From assembly GCA_030152675.1 (NCBI GenBank), contig JASLIY010000144.1:1-5396 (forward strand): DNA of 5,396 bases. Direction: 5' to 3'. Shown piece by piece: positions 1 to 5,396 of this stretch. The stretch comes from Acinetobacter sp. Lineage in GTDB: Bacteria; Pseudomonadota; Gammaproteobacteria; Pseudomonadales; Moraxellaceae. Every line of letters starts with the position of its first letter. Within the stretch, counting starts at the first letter, position 1. The notes beneath the pieces are model-generated. The model did no database searches. It saw only the letters and a list, made by a program, of their open reading frames with translations, and was not told the DNA's origin. The position numbers were made by a program, and so were the translations under genes.

Positions 1-409
1 TGTTCGTGATGGTTTTTATGATGGCGTTATTTTTCACCGCGTGATTGAAGGCTTCATGATCCAAGGTGGTGGTATGGATGAAAACTTCAAAGAAAAAGCA
101 ACTCGTGATTCAATTGAAAACGAAGCTGATAATGGTCTAAGCAATGAAGTGGGTACGATTGCAATGGCTCGTACTCAAGCGCCGCATTCTGCATCAGCTC
201 AATTTTTTATCAACGTTAAAAACAACTCTTTCTTAAACCACACAGGTAAAACTGCTCAAGGTTGGGGTTATGCTGTTTTTGGTAAAGTTGTTGAAGGTTT
301 AGACGTTGTAGACGCAATCAAATCTGTTCGTACAGAAAACCGTGGTTATCACGCTGATGTTCCTGTTGAGAATATCGTGATCGAATCTGCTAAAATTATT
401 TCTGAATAA
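1..409 (+). CDS. ppiB: Cyclophilin-type peptidyl-prolyl cis-trans isomerase, 5' end missing
   Basis: This is a cytoplasmic-type cyclophilin that catalyses cis-trans isomerisation of Xaa-Pro bonds during protein folding. The reading frame is open from base 2 to the TAA at 407-409 and gives about 135 residues. E. coli PpiB has 164, so roughly 30 N-terminal residues lie outside the window. Visible family motifs are FHRV with the catalytic Arg, GFMIQGGG with the conserved Gln, [17 protein letters not shown], and [18 protein letters not shown]. As in E. coli PpiB, the segment aligned with the cyclosporin-contact Trp of human cyclophilin A lacks Trp at that place, which suggests weak cyclosporin binding (inference). 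The GTG at 41 is an internal Val codon, not the start, because homology continues upstream of it. No signal peptide can be assessed. lpxH follows after 23 nt, the same order as in E. coli, and probably shares its transcript. Confidence 0.96.
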   Translation, partial: VRDGFYDGVIFHRVIEGFMIQGGGMDENFKEKATRDSIENEADNGLSNEVGTIAMARTQAPHSASAQFFINVKNNSFLNHTGKTAQGWGYAVFGKVVEGLDVVDAIKSVRTENRGYHADVPVENIVIESAKIISE

Positions 410-422
410 TTTTATCCCCCCT

Positions 423-428
423 AGGAAG
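423..428 (+). promoter_or_regulatory. Ribosome binding site of lpxH
   Basis: AGGAAG lies 4 nt before the GTG at 433 and supports this non-ATG start. The site falls inside the 23-nt ppiB-lpxH gap, which fits translation from a shared transcript. Confidence 0.6.
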
Positions 429-432
429 CACC

Positions 433-1170
433 GTGACCTATTTGTTTATCTCTGATTTACATTTGTCACCTAATCACCCTCGATTAATTCGAGGGTTTTT
501 AGATTTACTCGAGCATTATGCACATCAAAACACGCAATTATATATCTTAGGCGATTGGTTTGATGCTTGGGTTGGGGATGATTATCAAGCCCCCTTTCTT
601 GCCCCTATTATTTTGGCACTACAGCAGTTTAATCAGCGCAGTAATCACATCTTTTTTCAAGCAGGCAATCGTGATTTTGCCTTGGGTGAAAAATTCTTAA
701 AACAGTTCAATGCCACTCGACTTCCCGAAATTTATCACTTAAATATTGCGCAACTGCGTATTCGCCTCGAGCATGGCGATGCCTTATGCACTGACGATGT
801 CGCTTATCAACGTTTTAAAAAAATTATTCGCAATCCCATTGTCTTAAAGTTGCTCCTGAATAGTCATCAGACTTTTCGGATGAAGCTGGCACAAGGCTTT
901 CGAAAAAAAAGCCGCCAATCCACATCGAATAAAATCACAACAATCATGGATGTGCATCCGCATGCAGTTGAACAAGCACTCGAAGACGTTGATTTGCTGA
1001 TCCATGGCCACACCCATCGCCCTGCTGTCCATCAGCATCAAGCTCAAGGACATGATCACAGCCAATATCGAATCGTACTGGGAGATTGGCGTGAAAAAAC
1101 GGCTGAAGCGCAAATTTTAGAAATGAATGATCAGGGTCAATGGCACTGCGTCCAGTGGAACTTTGAATAG
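433..1170 (+). CDS. lpxH: UDP-2,3-diacylglucosamine diphosphatase LpxH
   Basis: LpxH hydrolyses UDP-2,3-diacylglucosamine to lipid X and UMP, the fourth step of lipid A synthesis, at the cytoplasmic face of the inner membrane. The 245-residue product is close to the 240 of E. coli LpxH. It shows the calcineurin-type metallophosphoesterase motifs in order: DLH (Asp8, His10), GDWFDAW (Asp41), GNRD (Asn79, Arg80), HGD (His114) and GHTHRP (His193, His195). These match the known di-manganese ligands of the family, and LCTDD after His114 is also typical. The GTG start is chosen because it has a good Shine-Dalgarno sequence and because the N-terminus (MTYLFISDLHL) aligns directly with the E. coli one. 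The gene follows ppiB closely. No hairpin terminator is visible after the stop, so some transcription may run into the nitroreductase gene. LpxH rather than LpxI or LpxG is clear from the motif set and length. Confidence 0.97.
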   Translation: MTYLFISDLHLSPNHPRLIRGFLDLLEHYAHQNTQLYILGDWFDAWVGDDYQAPFLAPIILALQQFNQRSNHIFFQAGNRDFALGEKFLKQFNATRLPEIYHLNIAQLRIRLEHGDALCTDDVAYQRFKKIIRNPIVLKLLLNSHQTFRMKLAQGFRKKSRQSTSNKITTIMDVHPHAVEQALEDVDLLIHGHTHRPAVHQHQAQGHDHSQYRIVLGDWREKTAEAQILEMNDQGQWHCVQWNFE

Positions 1171-1198
1171 AGCGCGCAAACGATCTCCCTCAAACATA

Positions 1199-1264
1199 AT
1201 ATTCAAACGCGGCACACTCAATGCTCCTGTCTCAAGGCTATAATGCTGTATTCGATTTGAATAT
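1199..1264. repeat. Long-range inverted repeat around the nitroreductase promoter
   Basis: ATATTCAAA at 1199-1207 is the exact reverse complement of TTTGAATAT at 1256-1264. The arms are 48 nt apart and enclose the TATAAT box at 1239-1244. An 8-nt copy, TTTGAATA, also occurs at 1162-1169 at the end of lpxH. The arms could be operator half-sites or may be chance in AT-rich DNA. Only the match itself is certain. Confidence 0.4.
1216..1244 (+). promoter_or_regulatory. Putative sigma-70 promoter of the nitroreductase gene
   Basis: A perfect TATAAT -10 box lies at 1239-1244. The hexamer 17 nt upstream (1216-1221, ACTCAA) is a poor -35 match, so the promoter may be weak or activator-dependent. A start near 1251 would give a leader of about 25-40 nt. 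The promoter would let this gene be transcribed separately from ppiB-lpxH. Confidence 0.55.
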
Positions 1265-1290
1265 GTACTGGGATTATGGATTTATACAAG

Positions 1291-1950
1291 ATGGATATAC
1301 TTAAAATCTTGCAACAGCGTTATACCACCAAGGCTTATGATCCGGATCAAAAGATTCCGCAAGCACAGTTTGAGCAGTTGCTCGAATTGCTACGCCTGAC
1401 GCCATCCTCGATCAATATCCAAGCATGGCATTTTATGCTCGCTGAGGATTCGCATGCCAAACAACGTGTCGCTCAGGCACTGGTGGGCAAATACGCCTAT
1501 AACGCCCCCAAAGTTCTTCATGCATCACATAGCATTGTCTTCTGTACCAAAACCGATATTGATCACACGCATTTAAATGCCATTTTGAATCAAGAAAGCC
1601 AAGATGGTCGTTTTAAGGATCAACAAAGCCAACTCAATCAACAGGCCAGTCGCGAAAGCTATGTTGAATACTATCGTCATGAACAAGGCGATATCTCGCG
1701 CTGGACAGAAAATCAAACCTTTATTGCACTCGGGCAGTTATTAACCGCTGCAGCCTTGCTCAAAATTGATGCAACGCCGATCGGTGGCTTCGATGCCAAG
1801 ATCCTCAGTGATGAACTCAATTTGGCAGCGCAAGGGTTAAAACCAAGTGTGATTGTGGCATTGGGCTATCGTGCTGAATCCGACTTCAACGCACAACTGC
1901 CGAAGTCTCGTTTACCTGCCGAGCAGATCTTCACTCAAATTGAAGCTTAA
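1291..1950 (+). CDS. nfsB: NfsB-type oxygen-insensitive NAD(P)H nitroreductase
   Basis: This is an FMN-dependent cytoplasmic reductase of the NfsB family, which reduces nitroaromatics and quinones by two-electron transfer from NAD(P)H. Counting from the ATG at 1291 gives 219 residues that align without gaps with E. coli NfsB (217) as far as Arg207. The FMN-contact positions Arg10, Lys14, Ser40, Asn71, Lys74, Gly166, Lys205 and Arg207 are kept. Motifs are RYTTKAYD, TPSSINIQAWHF, DGRF, PIGGFDA and LPKSRLP. Differences at active-site positions are Glu165 to Gly, Phe124 to Tyr and Thr41 to Ile, so substrate preference may differ. An in-frame ATG at 1276 would add five residues. Neither start has a well-spaced Shine-Dalgarno sequence, and 1291 is preferred on homology alone. 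The gene has its own -10 box upstream and a strong terminator downstream, so it is probably a single-gene unit. The physiological substrate is unknown. Confidence 0.9.
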   Translation: MDILKILQQRYTTKAYDPDQKIPQAQFEQLLELLRLTPSSINIQAWHFMLAEDSHAKQRVAQALVGKYAYNAPKVLHASHSIVFCTKTDIDHTHLNAILNQESQDGRFKDQQSQLNQQASRESYVEYYRHEQGDISRWTENQTFIALGQLLTAAALLKIDATPIGGFDAKILSDELNLAAQGLKPSVIVALGYRAESDFNAQLPKSRLPAEQIFTQIEA

Positions 1951-2003
1951 ATCAGTATAGAGTCAACCATCAGAGGCCGTGGCATAGAGCAGTCACATCC
2001 ATG

Positions 2004-2029
2004 AAGAGGGCAGGTCTGCCCTCTTTTTT
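2004..2029 (+). terminator. Rho-independent terminator after nfsB
   Basis: AAGAGGGCA pairs perfectly with TGCCCTCTT around a GGTC loop, and the 3' arm runs into a tract of T at 2024-2029. It lies about 55 nt after the nitroreductase stop and should isolate that gene from the next one. Confidence 0.92.
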
Positions 2030-2131
2030 ATTGCCTATTGCTTTATTGCTTTAAATATTTACATGCCGCGCCAGCATGCGATCATCGTGAAATACACCCA
2101 AAATACGATTTGTCATATATTTTTCTTGGTT

Positions 2132-2142
2132 ATATGCCATAT
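2132..2142. repeat. Short palindrome upstream of the AlbA_2 gene
   Basis: ATATG-C-CATAT forms an 11-nt odd-centred palindrome 53 nt before the chosen ATG. The rest of the gap (2030-2195) is AT-rich, with a TTGTCA hexamer at 2110-2115 that has no well-spaced -10 partner, and a small CATGC/GCATG inverted repeat at 2062-2078. No promoter can be assigned with confidence. The palindrome could be an operator, but such short AT-rich symmetries are common by chance. Confidence 0.25.
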
Positions 2143-2195
2143 TGAATCTGCCCGATGAGGATGATCGCTGCAACAATACACCAGGTGTTGAGGAT

Positions 2196-3236
2196 ATGGA
2201 GCTAAGTACATATATCACGAGCAAATTTAAGGCGTTTAATGACCATCTTGAAACGCACTGGCAGCGCCATCCCTATCAATTTAAAGAGATCCAAGCCCTA
2301 CTGTTCTTTCAGGCTTATGCCACTATCGATTTAATTCAACGTTTTGATCTTCAGCTTACAGACTTTCAGGACTATCCGACGCTCAGGTTTTATTATTTAC
2401 GGGTTGAGAAATATATCAAAACACCTGCCAAAGAGCTTTTCCCTGCTTCTTTTCATCAGCCCTACAATATAATTTTAAATGAGTTTAAATATTTAAGTTT
2501 CTATCAGACGCCGATTGAAGTCCAAAATAAACTAGAACTGATCCGAGATATTTATCAAAAAATTGCATTACCACGCTCAAGCCATGCAATTTATCCACAA
2601 ATCTATGAACTCTTAGATCGCAGCTTAGACTTTCTCAGTGATCATCATATTTCCAACGATGCCAAAGTGAAAATCTTATACCAGTGGCAGGATATTCAAA
2701 ATTTGGAAAATGCCGCGGCCTATACCTCACTGGCAAAAATTCAAAACACCCTGTCAAATTATCGACAACAAAGTCTGGCAGAGAAATATATCAAACTGAT
2801 TCATGCAAGTGAAAATAATCGTGTTGAGTTTAAACAGCGCACCACCGATTTACTCGGCAACAAAAAGTCAGACAAATGGATTAAAGCTTGTTTTGGGTTT
2901 ATGAATACACGTAAAGGTTATGTATTTATCGGGGTATCAGATGATCAACGCATTGTCGGAATTGAACATGAATTAGATGAGCATTTCCAAAACTCACTCG
3001 ATTTAATGAAGCGCGCTTTAATCAATAAACTTGCCACTGAAAGCAATAAGGTCTCCAATCTCTATACTGTACTTGAAGATATAAAAATTGAGGGAAAAAC
3101 GATTTTGGTCTTTGAGTGTAATAAAGCCGCTCAGCCACTGTTTTATAAAGGTGAATTGTATATGCGCAGCAACGGCCAAACGACGCGTGTTCCCCAAGAG
3201 TTAATCGGGGATTTTAGAGCGGTATTTTGCTGTTGA
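2196..3236 (+). CDS. AlbA_2 (Schlafen-type) domain protein with helical N-terminal region
   Basis: The function is not known. From the ATG at 2196 the product has 346 residues. Residues about 205-338 look like the AlbA_2 domain (a Schlafen/divergent AAA-4-type nucleic-acid-associated fold): VEFKQ at 210-214 (Glu211, Lys213), then FMNTRKGYVFIGVSDD and IVGIE at 235-257, and a closing YMRSNGQTTRVP at 322-333. Residues 1-200 are predicted helical, rich in Tyr, Phe, Leu and Lys, and carry no motif I recognise. There is no signal peptide, membrane segment, Walker motif or helix-turn-helix that I can see. In many relatives AlbA_2 is N-terminal, followed by an ATPase-like or winged-helix part; here it closes the protein. 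The ATG is preferred over a TTG at 2142 because AGGTG at 2183-2187 gives an 8-nt-spaced Shine-Dalgarno sequence and the extra 18 residues look uncoded. It stands alone, between a terminator and a convergent gene. Nucleic-acid binding or nuclease activity is only an inference. Confidence 0.85.
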   Translation: MELSTYITSKFKAFNDHLETHWQRHPYQFKEIQALLFFQAYATIDLIQRFDLQLTDFQDYPTLRFYYLRVEKYIKTPAKELFPASFHQPYNIILNEFKYLSFYQTPIEVQNKLELIRDIYQKIALPRSSHAIYPQIYELLDRSLDFLSDHHISNDAKVKILYQWQDIQNLENAAAYTSLAKIQNTLSNYRQQSLAEKYIKLIHASENNRVEFKQRTTDLLGNKKSDKWIKACFGFMNTRKGYVFIGVSDDQRIVGIEHELDEHFQNSLDLMKRALINKLATESNKVSNLYTVLEDIKIEGKTILVFECNKAAQPLFYKGELYMRSNGQTTRVPQELIGDFRAVFCC

Positions 3237-3257
3237 ATTAGATTCAAACGTCTTAAA

Positions 3258-3281
3258 CTCAAAAACTCAAAAACTCAAAAA
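3258..3281. repeat. Tandem repeat, three copies of CTCAAAAA
   Basis: Three exact 8-bp units, CTCAAAAA, sit at 3258-3265, 3266-3273 and 3274-3281, preceded by AAA that extends the pattern leftwards. The array lies between two convergent stop codons, so a change in copy number would not shift a reading frame. It would alter the 3' untranslated regions at most. Confidence 0.9.
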
Positions 3282-3306
3282 TACTGCCACAAGGTCACAA
3301 GCGTCA

Positions 3307-4209
3307 TTACGATAAACTGAGTGCCAAACACAAGACTCCAGCAATCCCTAAAACGATGGCAATAATAAGGCTACGACTGAATCGTTCTTTGAAGATCACA
3401 CCACCTGCCATCGCCCCTAAAATCACCACCAGAATATTCATCCCTGCAAAAACCACCGCAGGCGAATCCTTGAGGAGTTGGTGTGCTTGAACATAGAGGG
3501 CAATATTGGCGAAATTGATCAATCCCAGTAATAATCCAGCACCTACAGCATCCAAGTGCCATGCTGTTCTCTTGACCAACAGCACAATGACACAGCCAAT
3601 AAAGGCCAAGATAAAAGTCAAATTCAAAGTCAGTGCAAACTGTAAGCCCAAACTACTGGTATATTTGAGCAAGATATCCACCAAGGCATAGCCCACCCAG
3701 ACCAATAACAAACACAATGCAGCCGAATTCAATCTTGAACGAGAGACGATCGGCATCTCATTCCCCCGATTTTCAACCTGATCAGGCACCACAACTCGAG
3801 GCTTGGGCAAGCGCACCAAACTCAGCACAGAGGCAACACCTAAGCAAAGCCCGATGACTTTCAATGCGTTAAACTGTTCTTGAAATACTAGATATGCCGC
3901 CAATACCGACAACACCACCGACAAACGCTGTGCAAGCTCCGTCTTGATAATCCCGGCACGATGTAATGACTGCCCCAAAATCAAAAAAATACTGGGCAAT
4001 AAAAAAGCCAAGAGCAGAATGATCCACCACGGCGTCGTGGTGACAGAGAGATGCGAAAAATCGGGCTGAAACCATAGCCAGCACAAAATACTGGCAATGA
4101 CATAATTCCACATCAGCATTTGCATGCTGTCGATCCCACGCTGTTTACAGCGTTTAAAGAGTATCGAAACACAGACACTGCACAGCGCAGCCGCCAAAAT
4201 CAAATACAT
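3307..4209 (-). CDS. EamA/DMT-superfamily inner-membrane transporter
   Basis: This 300-residue hydrophobic protein belongs to the drug/metabolite transporter superfamily, whose members move small metabolites or drugs across the inner membrane. About ten membrane segments are visible, near residues 2-18, 30-47, 60-80, 95-109, 116-132, 162-182, 188-212, 220-240, 250-272 and 279-299. They fall as two five-helix halves joined by a polar loop at 133-160, the usual two-EamA-repeat plan and size. Family-like end-of-half signatures are YLVFQEQF with IGLCLGVASV, and GGVIFKERFSR with IAIVLGIAGV. The substrate cannot be told from sequence. The ATG at 4207-4209 starts directly with the first helix, and its Shine-Dalgarno sequence is weak. 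No clear promoter is seen in the 46 nt between this start and the aldolase terminator, so expression may depend on read-through or a weak promoter. It converges on the AlbA_2 gene, with 70 nt between stops. Confidence 0.9.
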   Translation of the reverse strand: MYLILAAALCSVCVSILFKRCKQRGIDSMQMLMWNYVIASILCWLWFQPDFSHLSVTTTPWWIILLLAFLLPSIFLILGQSLHRAGIIKTELAQRLSVVLSVLAAYLVFQEQFNALKVIGLCLGVASVLSLVRLPKPRVVVPDQVENRGNEMPIVSRSRLNSAALCLLLVWVGYALVDILLKYTSSLGLQFALTLNLTFILAFIGCVIVLLVKRTAWHLDAVGAGLLLGLINFANIALYVQAHQLLKDSPAVVFAGMNILVVILGAMAGGVIFKERFSRSLIIAIVLGIAGVLCLALSLS

Positions 4210-4255
4210 ACCAGCGATGATCCATTTTGTGATGTATGTTGCCGTGATAGCACAA

Positions 4256-4293
4256 TAAGCAAAAAGCCCACAAGGCTGTGGGCTTTTTGCTTA
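4256..4293 (-). terminator. Intrinsic terminator of the aldolase gene, bidirectional in form
   Basis: Positions 4256-4272 and 4277-4293 form a perfect 17-bp inverted repeat with a 4-nt loop. The core is GCCCACA/TGTGGGC, flanked by A5 on one side and T5 on the other. Reading the minus strand it begins about 26 nt after the aldolase stop and ends in a U-tract. The symmetry means it could also stop plus-strand transcription coming from across the transporter gene. Confidence 0.93.
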
Positions 4294-4318
4294 AACAACA
4301 GTTGATTGAACTACAAAA

Positions 4319-5356
4319 TTATTTGTAGTGATCAACCATATGTTCAAGTGAAATCGGACGGATTTTATCCGCATTGCCGGCAGTACCAAAGGCATTATAA
4401 CGATCCACACAGATTTGCTTCATCGCTTCAACAGATGCTGCAAAATATTTACGTGGATCAAATTCGCTCGGCTTTTCTGCCAAGAAACGACGAATAGAAC
4501 CAGTAGATGCTAAGCGAAGATCGGTATCGATATTGATTTTACGTACACCGTGCTTGATCGCTTCAACCAACTGTTCAACTGGGACACCATAGGTTTCTTT
4601 GATATCGCCACCGAATTCATTGATCACAGCCAACCATTCTTGTGGTACAGAGCTTGAACCGTGCATCACCAAATGGGTATTCGGTAATGCTGCATGAATT
4701 TCTTTGATACGGTCAATCGCCAAAATATCACCTGTCGGTGGACGAGTGAACTTGTACGCGCCATGTGATGTACCGACCGCAATCGCCAAAGCATCAACAT
4801 TGGTATCTGAAACAAACTGACGTGCTTCTTCAACTGAGGTTAAGAGTTGTGAATGATCCAAAACGCCTTCAGCGCCTACGCCATCTTCTTCGCCTGCCAT
4901 ACCAGTTTCAAGGCTGCCCAAACAACCGATTTCGCCTTCAACTGAAACACCACAAGCATGCGCCATCGCAACCGTACGACGGGTCACATCAACGTTATAT
5001 TCATACGACGTTGGTGTTTTACCATCTGCAGCCAATGAACCATCCATCATCACCGAACTAAAACCCAGTTGGATTGAACGTTGACAGATATCCGGACTGG
5101 TGCCGTGATCCTGATGCATCACGACTGGAATGTGTGGCCATTCTTCGATTGCAGCCAAAATCAAATGGCGTAAAAATGGTGCGCCTGCATATTTACGCGC
5201 GCCCGCGGATGCTTGCACAATAACAGGTGAATTGGTTTCATCTGCGGCTAACATGATTGCGCGCATTTGTTCTAGATTGTTGACGTTAAATGCTGGCACG
5301 CCATAGCTATATTCGCCGGCGTGATCCAAGAGCTGGCGCAATGAAATAAGAGCCAT
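4319..5356 (-). CDS. fba: Class II fructose-1,6-bisphosphate aldolase, subtype B
   Basis: This zinc-dependent aldolase interconverts fructose 1,6-bisphosphate with dihydroxyacetone phosphate and glyceraldehyde 3-phosphate, in the cytoplasm, in glycolysis and gluconeogenesis. The 345-residue length and motif spacing fit the Calvin-type (CbbA/Fda, class IIB) branch found in pseudomonads and relatives rather than the E. coli FbaA branch. Visible motifs are [10 protein letters not shown] at 18-27, HQDHG at 81-85 (catalytic Asp83, zinc ligand His84), SVMMDGS at 101-107, [10 protein letters not shown] at 138-147, GTSHGAYK at 195-202 (His198, zinc), MHGSSS at 231-236 (His232, zinc) and KINIDTDLR at 273-281 for phosphate and substrate binding. 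All key residues are present. The ATG is well supported by a strong Shine-Dalgarno sequence. Many non-glucose-fermenting bacteria that lack phosphofructokinase use this enzyme mainly for gluconeogenesis; whether that holds here is inference. Phosphoglycerate kinase is often upstream in relatives, but that region is outside the window. Confidence 0.97.
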   Translation of the reverse strand: MALISLRQLLDHAGEYSYGVPAFNVNNLEQMRAIMLAADETNSPVIVQASAGARKYAGAPFLRHLILAAIEEWPHIPVVMHQDHGTSPDICQRSIQLGFSSVMMDGSLAADGKTPTSYEYNVDVTRRTVAMAHACGVSVEGEIGCLGSLETGMAGEEDGVGAEGVLDHSQLLTSVEEARQFVSDTNVDALAIAVGTSHGAYKFTRPPTGDILAIDRIKEIHAALPNTHLVMHGSSSVPQEWLAVINEFGGDIKETYGVPVEQLVEAIKHGVRKINIDTDLRLASTGSIRRFLAEKPSEFDPRKYFAASVEAMKQICVDRYNAFGTAGNADKIRPISLEHMVDHYK

Positions 5357-5360
5357 AATT

Positions 5361-5367
5361 TCCTCCC
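5361..5367 (-). promoter_or_regulatory. Strong ribosome binding site of fba
   Basis: On the minus strand GGGAGGA lies 4 nt before the ATG. It is close to the ideal anti-16S complement and suits a highly expressed central-metabolism enzyme. Confidence 0.88.
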
Positions 5368-5381
5368 AGGTAATGCCCCAT

Positions 5382-5387
5382 ATTCTA
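5382..5387 (-). promoter_or_regulatory. Possible -10 box upstream of fba
   Basis: On the minus strand TAGAAT (5 of 6 matches to TATAAT) lies 25 nt before the start codon and would give a leader of about 20 nt. The matching -35 region would be beyond the right edge, so this remains a candidate only. Confidence 0.35.
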
Positions 5388-5396
5388 CCCTGTGAT

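Noticed and set aside
41..409. A shorter ppiB starting at the GTG at 41
   Set aside because: Cyclophilin homology ([13 protein letters not shown]) continues in frame upstream to the window edge, so the GTG is an internal Val codon and the gene is simply cut by the edge.
844..1113. Minus-strand open frame opposite lpxH
   Set aside because: It lies wholly inside the well-supported lpxH gene, has no recognisable domain and no Shine-Dalgarno support.
2062..2078. CATGC/GCATG hairpin as a riboswitch or small RNA
   Set aside because: The stem is only 5 bp, with no T-tract and no recognisable conserved riboswitch core.
1951..3236. A toxin-antitoxin or multi-gene defence system around the AlbA_2 gene
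   Set aside because: There is no second small partner gene. The gene is flanked by a terminator on one side and a convergent transporter on the other, so it is a single gene.
3255..3281. The CTCAAAAA array as a CRISPR or attachment-site remnant
   Set aside because: The units are 8 bp and directly adjacent, with no spacers, no tRNA and no integrase nearby.
3371..4305. Several short open frames in other frames of the transporter gene on both strands
   Set aside because: They overlap a clearly coding transmembrane protein, have low-complexity or Cys-rich products without motifs, and one runs through the terminator hairpin.
4306..5061. Plus-strand open frames opposite the aldolase gene (4306-4497 and 4765-5061)
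   Set aside because: They are antisense to a highly conserved enzyme gene and arise from its biased codon use. No family features are seen.

Overview
The window reads as chromosomal DNA of a gammaproteobacterium, most likely Acinetobacter or a close relative. This is an inference from moderate-to-low GC, gene content and the style of the encoded proteins; no RNA marker is present to prove it. It holds five complete genes and one gene cut by the left edge. All reading frames are intact. I see no insertion sequence, integrase, tRNA, CRISPR array or other sign of recent transfer.

Left part, plus strand (1-1950): the 3' portion of a cyclophilin-type peptidyl-prolyl isomerase (ppiB) is followed after 23 nt by lpxH, the UDP-2,3-diacylglucosamine hydrolase of lipid A synthesis. 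The ppiB-lpxH pairing also occurs in Escherichia coli, and the short gap suggests co-transcription. After about 120 nt comes an NfsB-type FMN nitroreductase gene with its own strong -10 box and a clear intrinsic terminator (2004-2029). A long-range inverted repeat (1199-1207 with 1256-1264) brackets the nitroreductase promoter.

Middle, plus strand (1951-3236): a gap of about 245 nt, then a gene for a 346-residue protein with a C-terminal Schlafen-type AlbA_2 domain behind about 200 residues of helical sequence that I do not recognise. This is the least understood gene in the window and the most worthwhile follow-up.

Right part, minus strand (3307-5396): a ten-helix EamA/DMT-family transporter gene, convergent with the AlbA_2 gene. 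The 70-nt convergent gap contains a short 8-bp tandem repeat and no obvious terminator. Upstream of the transporter on the same strand is the class II (subtype B, Calvin-type) fructose-bisphosphate aldolase gene. It has a strong Shine-Dalgarno sequence, a -10-like box and a near-perfect 17-bp-stem terminator that separates it from the transporter.

Functionally this is an ordinary housekeeping stretch: protein folding, lipid A synthesis, flavin-dependent reduction and central carbon metabolism. Two less defined genes, the AlbA_2 protein and the DMT transporter, sit end to end between them. I found no convincing multi-gene novel system.
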